From an uncultured Eubacteriales bacterium (GTDB taxonomy: Bacteria; Bacillota; Clostridia; Oscillospirales; Acutalibacteraceae), in contig CAKUPP010000016.1 in NCBI GenBank assembly GCA_934675165.1, forward strand, positions 1 through 25,449: a stretch of DNA of 25,449 bases. Reading direction: 5' to 3'. A program made the translations under genes and the position numbers. The notes beneath the pieces are model-generated. The model ran no database searches and had not been told where the DNA came from. It saw nothing but the letters and a program-made list of their open reading frames with translations. The number at the start of each line of letters is the position of its first letter. Positions within the stretch are counted from its first letter, which is position 1. Positions 22,526-25,449 of this stretch are shown one piece after another.

Positions 22526-23569
22526 TTATAACTTAGGGAAATCGTTATACAATTCACTGAATAAAGCAGCTTTATTGCTTTTCACTAGTATTTTTTTGCA
22601 TAAGTCGTTCTCACGATTATTAAACATAAATATTATTAATTTTCCATTAAAAGCATCTATCATATCTCGCAATTTTTCTGAATTAAATCCACGCGATGTT
22701 GTTATTTCTTCATTAGAAATTATACTGTCCCACATTTTTATTACTTGTGGAATCTCAAGGCACCTCAAGCCAAATGAAAGAATCGTATCAAAAAATATCT
22801 CTTCAACACAATTACCTTTAAGTTCTAGATAATCACAAATTTTTTTAAATTGTACACGCTCTAATCTAGGCAGTACATTCGTTATACGTTCGCTCAATTT
22901 ATACTTTTCTATCCCATAATTATCATCCCAACCAAAATAATTCGGTTCTATAACCTCCATAATCTTATCATATACATAATATGCTTTTGCTTCTTTTATA
23001 TCGTAATCGTCATTATTTTGACATTCATAAAATTTTCTAAGCACCATTACAGCATAATCATGCATTCCTTGAGTATAACCTTTTTTGGTTTTATATACCC
23101 AAAACTTTAAAATATGCCCAACACGTTGCTTAAAATTTTCTTTAGTCGTATCATCCCACGTATCATCAACGAAATCATGTAATCTATCAACATCTTTTTC
23201 TATCTGATTTATCTCTTTTTCATTCACTACAATCGCATTTTTTTTATTGTTATAATCCGTAATATTCTCTGCTGTTCCGCCTAGTTTCTCAAACCAGTCA
23301 TCTAAACTATTTATATATTTTTCAATATCATAACCATAGCATGCATTATTACCATACACTCCATACAAAGCAACAGCTGCTGCCGTCAACAAACCTCCAC
23401 CAACAAACGCAATTTTTCCTCTGTTATTTTTAACTGCTTCTATAACTTTTTGAGATACCGATTTTTTTTCTGCTGTCAATTCAGCTGATATCTGAGGTAC
23501 TCCTAGTGAAGCGGCTGTCATACAAAAAGCTGTTAATACAGATAATATTTTAAAAACTTTTTTCAACAT
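22526..23569 (-). CDS. exported TBC-domain (Rab GTPase-activating-like) protein
   Basis: A 347-residue protein whose C-terminal two thirds fit the TBC domain, the catalytic domain of eukaryotic Rab GAPs. The start ATG at 23569 follows AGGGGGAATA. Residues 1-29 form a signal peptide (KK, VLTAFCMTAAS, ISA cleavage). Residues 52-73 (a Gly/Ala-rich helix ending ALYGVYG) may span the membrane. QIEKDVDR (122-129) matches IxxDxxR, giving the arginine finger R129. GYTQGMHD (164-171) matches YxQGM, giving the glutamine finger Q167. ILKFW before it, AYYVYDKIM (197-205), VLPRLE (232-237) and the FF-TILSFGL...VIKMWDSII segment (259-284) with the family Trp-Asp follow in TBC order. The typical Thr after the Arg finger is Leu here. 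Bacteria have no Rabs, so a host target is inferred. The gene has its own promoter and terminator. Confidence 0.85.
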   Translation of the reverse strand: MLKKVFKILSVLTAFCMTAASLGVPQISAELTAEKKSVSQKVIEAVKNNRGKIAFVGGGLLTAAAVALYGVYGNNACYGYDIEKYINSLDDWFEKLGGTAENITDYNNKKNAIVVNEKEINQIEKDVDRLHDFVDDTWDDTTKENFKQRVGHILKFWVYKTKKGYTQGMHDYAVMVLRKFYECQNNDDYDIKEAKAYYVYDKIMEVIEPNYFGWDDNYGIEKYKLSERITNVLPRLERVQFKKICDYLELKGNCVEEIFFDTILSFGLRCLEIPQVIKMWDSIISNEEITTSRGFNSEKLRDMIDAFNGKLIIFMFNNRENDLCKKILVKSNKAALFSELYNDFPKL

Positions 23570-23623
23570 TATTCCCCCTAAACACTACTTGAACATAACT
23601 GTTTTACAACTTGTTCTTAATAT

Positions 23624-23652
23624 ATTATAACACACACCCCTTCAATAATCAA
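23624..23652 (-). promoter_or_regulatory. promoter of the TBC-domain gene
   Basis: Minus strand TTGATT (23647-23652), a 17-base spacer, then TATAAT (23624-23629), about 54 bases before the ATG. The -35 overlaps the last codons and stop of the Rpn gene upstream. The leader holds a GAACA...TGTTC inverted repeat of doubtful meaning. Confidence 0.65.
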
Positions 23653-24545
23653 GAATTAGATTTAAAATCTTTTATTTCGTCAACCGATAAACCAGTTGCA
23701 TCTGAAATTTGCTGCAATGGTAAACCCATGCTTAAAAGATTAACTGCAATACCAATTTTACCTTCTTTGATACCTTGCTCCTTGCCCTCTTTGATGCCCT
23801 GTTCCTTACCTTTTTTCATTCCTTGTTCTATACCTTCCCTAACACCTTGTTCATAACGTTCTTCATTAATTGCCATTTCATTTTGTAAGTACATTTCTCT
23901 TTGCTGTGCTTCGTGACGCAAAACTTCATCATTACTCAAGTCTTGGAGGGCGTCATATGCTTTCTCTATTTCCGGATTCTCTTGTGCAAGCATTTCCATC
24001 TCCTCCTCATTATTCGTTTTTATGAATCTAAGCCAATCCCAAAGATCTGTTCCATCGTCAGCTTTTGGTAATTTTTTGAGTTCAAGCAAATCAACTTCTA
24101 AAAGATCCGTAAACATGGAGTTATCTTTTTCATCTCTCATGTTGTATTTATGAAAATATTTTCCGTCTTCAGTTATGTTATGTTCTGCTGCAATTATTAC
24201 ACTTACGCTTTTTTTGATGTCTTTGTACTTAAATCCATCGCAGCTTTGATCTTTTACCATATTAGCAAGATACACTATGATCCTTTGCTCTAGTATTGGT
24301 GAACGTTTAACCTGCATCTCTACATCAATAATATTTGATTTCGTTTTAACTTTTATATCTAAAATATACTCACCGTCTAGCGGTGAACCTTTTCGAGTAT
24401 GCGTATCTAAAAATTCCAAATCATCAAATTCTTCATCAGGAATATTCAATATGCACTTCAAAAAATCAGCCATACAACTTTTGTTTCGCGTAAATATCTC
24501 TTTAAATACTTTATCATTTGTTTTACTTAATAGTTCACGTTTCAT
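23649..24545 (-). CDS. Rpn-family recombination-promoting nuclease / putative transposase, complete copy
   Basis: PD-(D/E)XK nuclease of the Rpn / PDDEXK_2 family, earlier annotated as putative transposases; Rpn proteins of E. coli promote RecA-independent recombination. The complete protein has 298 residues. The start is ATG at 24543-24545 with AGGAG eight bases upstream; a GTG at 24554 adjoins that site and was rejected. The N-terminus (MKRELLSKTNDKVFKEIF) leads to the nuclease core: YILDIKVKT gives the Asp and DVEMQVKRS the E-x-Q that replaces E-x-K in this family. VYLANMVKDQ follows. A middle helical part (about 170-225) leads to a Lys/Glu/Gly repeat region (about 236-263), then a conserved tail (AVNLLSMGLPLQQISDATGLS). 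It is nearly identical to the partial gene just upstream on the same strand. No inverted terminal repeats or target duplications were found. Confidence 0.92.
   Translation of the reverse strand: MKRELLSKTNDKVFKEIFTRNKSCMADFLKCILNIPDEEFDDLEFLDTHTRKGSPLDGEYILDIKVKTKSNIIDVEMQVKRSPILEQRIIVYLANMVKDQSCDGFKYKDIKKSVSVIIAAEHNITEDGKYFHKYNMRDEKDNSMFTDLLEVDLLELKKLPKADDGTDLWDWLRFIKTNNEEEMEMLAQENPEIEKAYDALQDLSNDEVLRHEAQQREMYLQNEMAINEERYEQGVREGIEQGMKKGKEQGIKEGKEQGIKEGKIGIAVNLLSMGLPLQQISDATGLSVDEIKDFKSNS
23761..23832. repeat. 24-base minisatellite in the complete Rpn gene (about three units)
   Basis: Units at 23761-23784, 23785-23808 and 23809-23832, in frame, each coding eight residues of the type KEGKEQGI (minus strand). 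The third unit is diverged. Outer partial units are also visible. Confidence 0.75.
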
Positions 24546-24573
24546 TCGGTTCACTCCTGCTTGTTTTTTTATA

Positions 24574-24600
24574 ATTATAGCATGTTTCTTAATATTTCAA
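24574..24600 (-). promoter_or_regulatory. promoter of the complete Rpn gene
   Basis: Minus strand TTGAAA (24595-24600) and an extended TGCTATAAT (hexamer 24574-24579), spaced 15 bases. The -35 lies in the last codons of the upstream Rpn copy. It matches the promoter at 106-133 almost base for base. Confidence 0.5.
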
Positions 24601-25449
24601 ATTAGACTTTAGTTCCTTTATTTCACTTATCAGCAATCCTGTTGCATCCGAAATTTGCTGTAATGGCAAGCCCATGCTTAAAAGATTAACTGCAATACCA
24701 ATTTTACCTTCTTTAACGCCTCTTTCTATACCTTCCCTGATGCCCTGTTCTTTGCCTTTTTCCATACCTTCTTTAATGCCTTGCTCCTTGCCTTCTTTGA
24801 TGCCCTGCTCTTTGCCTTCTTTGATACCCTGCTCTTTGCCTTCTTTGATACCTTGCTCCTTACCTTTTTTCATCCCCTCTTTAACGCCTTGTTTTATTCC
24901 TTTTTCCATTCCTTGTTCTATACCTTTCCTAACTCCTTGTTCATAACGCTCTTCATTAATTGCCATTTCATTTTGCAAATACATTTCTCTTTGCTGTGCT
25001 TCGTGACGTAAAACTTCATCATTACTCAAATCTTGGAGGGCATCATATGCTTTCTCTATTTCCGGATTCTCTTGTGCAAGCATTTCCATCTCCTCCTCAT
25101 TATTCGTTTTTATGAACCTAAGCCAATCCCAAAGATCTGTTCCATCATCAGCTTTTGGTAATTTTTTGAGTTCAAGCAAATCAACTTCTAAAAGATCTGT
25201 AAACATGGAGTTGTCTTTTTCATCTCTCATGTTGTATTTATGAAAATATCTTCCATCTTCAGTTATGTTATGTTCTGCTGCAATTATTACACTTACACTT
25301 TTTTTGACGTCTTTGTACTTAAATCCATCGCAGCTTTGATCTTTTACCATATTAGCAAGATACACTATGATCCTTTGCTCTAGTATTGGTGAACGTTTAA
25401 CCTGCATCTCTACATCAATAATATTTGATTTCGTTTTAACTTTTATATC
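24589..25449 (-). CDS. Rpn-family nuclease, second copy, 5' end beyond right edge
   Basis: Same family and orientation as the gene at 23649-24545. The open frame continues to the right edge, where the residues before MQVKRS (DVE, KTKSN) match the complete copy, so the true start is outside the window. The visible 287 residues start just inside the nuclease core. Over the shared region it is almost identical to the neighbour, with scattered silent and conservative changes. The clear difference is the Lys/Glu/Gly region, which is much longer here because of extra 24-base units. The last residues also differ (TGLLISEIKELKSNLKY against TGLSVDEIKDFKSNS). The stop codon lies in the promoter of the next copy, so the genes are packed head to tail as a tandem duplication. 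Confidence 0.92.
   Translation of the reverse strand, partial: DIKVKTKSNIIDVEMQVKRSPILEQRIIVYLANMVKDQSCDGFKYKDVKKSVSVIIAAEHNITEDGRYFHKYNMRDEKDNSMFTDLLEVDLLELKKLPKADDGTDLWDWLRFIKTNNEEEMEMLAQENPEIEKAYDALQDLSNDEVLRHEAQQREMYLQNEMAINEERYEQGVRKGIEQGMEKGIKQGVKEGMKKGKEQGIKEGKEQGIKEGKEQGIKEGKEQGIKEGMEKGKEQGIREGIERGVKEGKIGIAVNLLSMGLPLQQISDATGLLISEIKELKSNLKY
24731..24862. repeat. 24-base minisatellite in the partial Rpn gene (four near-identical units plus diverged ones)
   Basis: Near-identical 24-base units at 24767-24790, 24791-24814, 24815-24838 and 24839-24862, a related unit at 24731-24754 and a 12-base half unit between. In frame on the minus strand they code KEGKEQGI repeats. The array is longer than in the neighbouring copy, as expected from slippage or unequal exchange. 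Confidence 0.85.

Noticed and set aside
24731..24862. Possible CRISPR array from the 24-base repeats
   Set aside because: The units are contiguous without spacers, are in frame, and code a regular peptide repeat. They are a coding minisatellite.
24674..25011. Long plus-strand open frames rich in Leu/Pro/Ser/Phe across the Rpn genes
   Set aside because: They are mirror frames of the 24-base repeats and the Lys/Glu/Gly coding region on the other strand, with no ribosome binding site and no recognisable protein. The same applies to 23611-23856.
23649..25449. Classical insertion sequence with terminal inverted repeats around the Rpn genes
   Set aside because: No inverted repeats or target duplications are visible at the gene ends, and the family is now seen as a recombination-promoting nuclease rather than a DDE transposase.

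Overview
This is a strongly AT-rich window with the gene style of a low-GC Firmicute of the clostridial type. The supporting signs are AGGAGG-like ribosome binding sites, TTGAAA/TATAAT promoters, TGA used as a stop (so not the mycoplasma code), a tRNA with an encoded CCA end, and a set of Firmicutes-type genes (fhs, dac, mtaB, recD2, a heterodimeric ABC exporter). Several exported proteins look built for a eukaryotic membrane environment, so a host- or protist-associated clostridium is a reasonable guess, but that is inference.

Layout from left to right. (1) Positions 1-77 hold the 5' end of an Rpn-family PD-(D/E)XK nuclease gene cut by the window edge. (2) Positions 347-1558 (minus) encode a secreted PI-PLC X-domain protein, divergent from fhs (formate-tetrahydrofolate ligase, plus). 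A secreted D-alanyl-D-alanine carboxypeptidase follows, whose ribosome binding site lies in a strong hairpin. (3) Positions 4724-11500 (minus) are a two-gene unit: a 2126-residue membrane-anchored surface protein with its own near-consensus promoter, then an XRE-type regulator 12 bases downstream. (4) Positions 11734-14541 (minus) carry tRNA-Val(GAC), mtaB, trxA and trxB, ending in a clear terminator. (5) Positions 14848-18472 (minus) encode a heterodimeric ABC exporter with overlapping genes. (6) Positions 18629-22393 (minus) carry an AlkD-like DNA alkylation repair protein, a TIGR04076-type small protein, recD2 and a small membrane coiled-coil protein. (7) Positions 22526-23569 (minus) encode an exported protein with a TBC (Rab-GAP) domain that keeps both the arginine and the glutamine finger. 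(8) Positions 23649-25449 hold two tandem Rpn-family genes that differ in the number of 24-base repeats near their 3' ends.

The housekeeping genes are ordinary. The most notable content is the secreted set: a PI-PLC, a giant modular surface protein and, above all, a TBC-domain protein. TBC domains are the standard GTPase-activating domain for eukaryotic Rab proteins and bacteria have no Rabs, so a signal-peptide-bearing bacterial copy with intact catalytic fingers suggests a factor that acts on host vesicle traffic. The Rpn copies at both ends of the window, in the same orientation, are direct repeats that could drive rearrangement of the segment.
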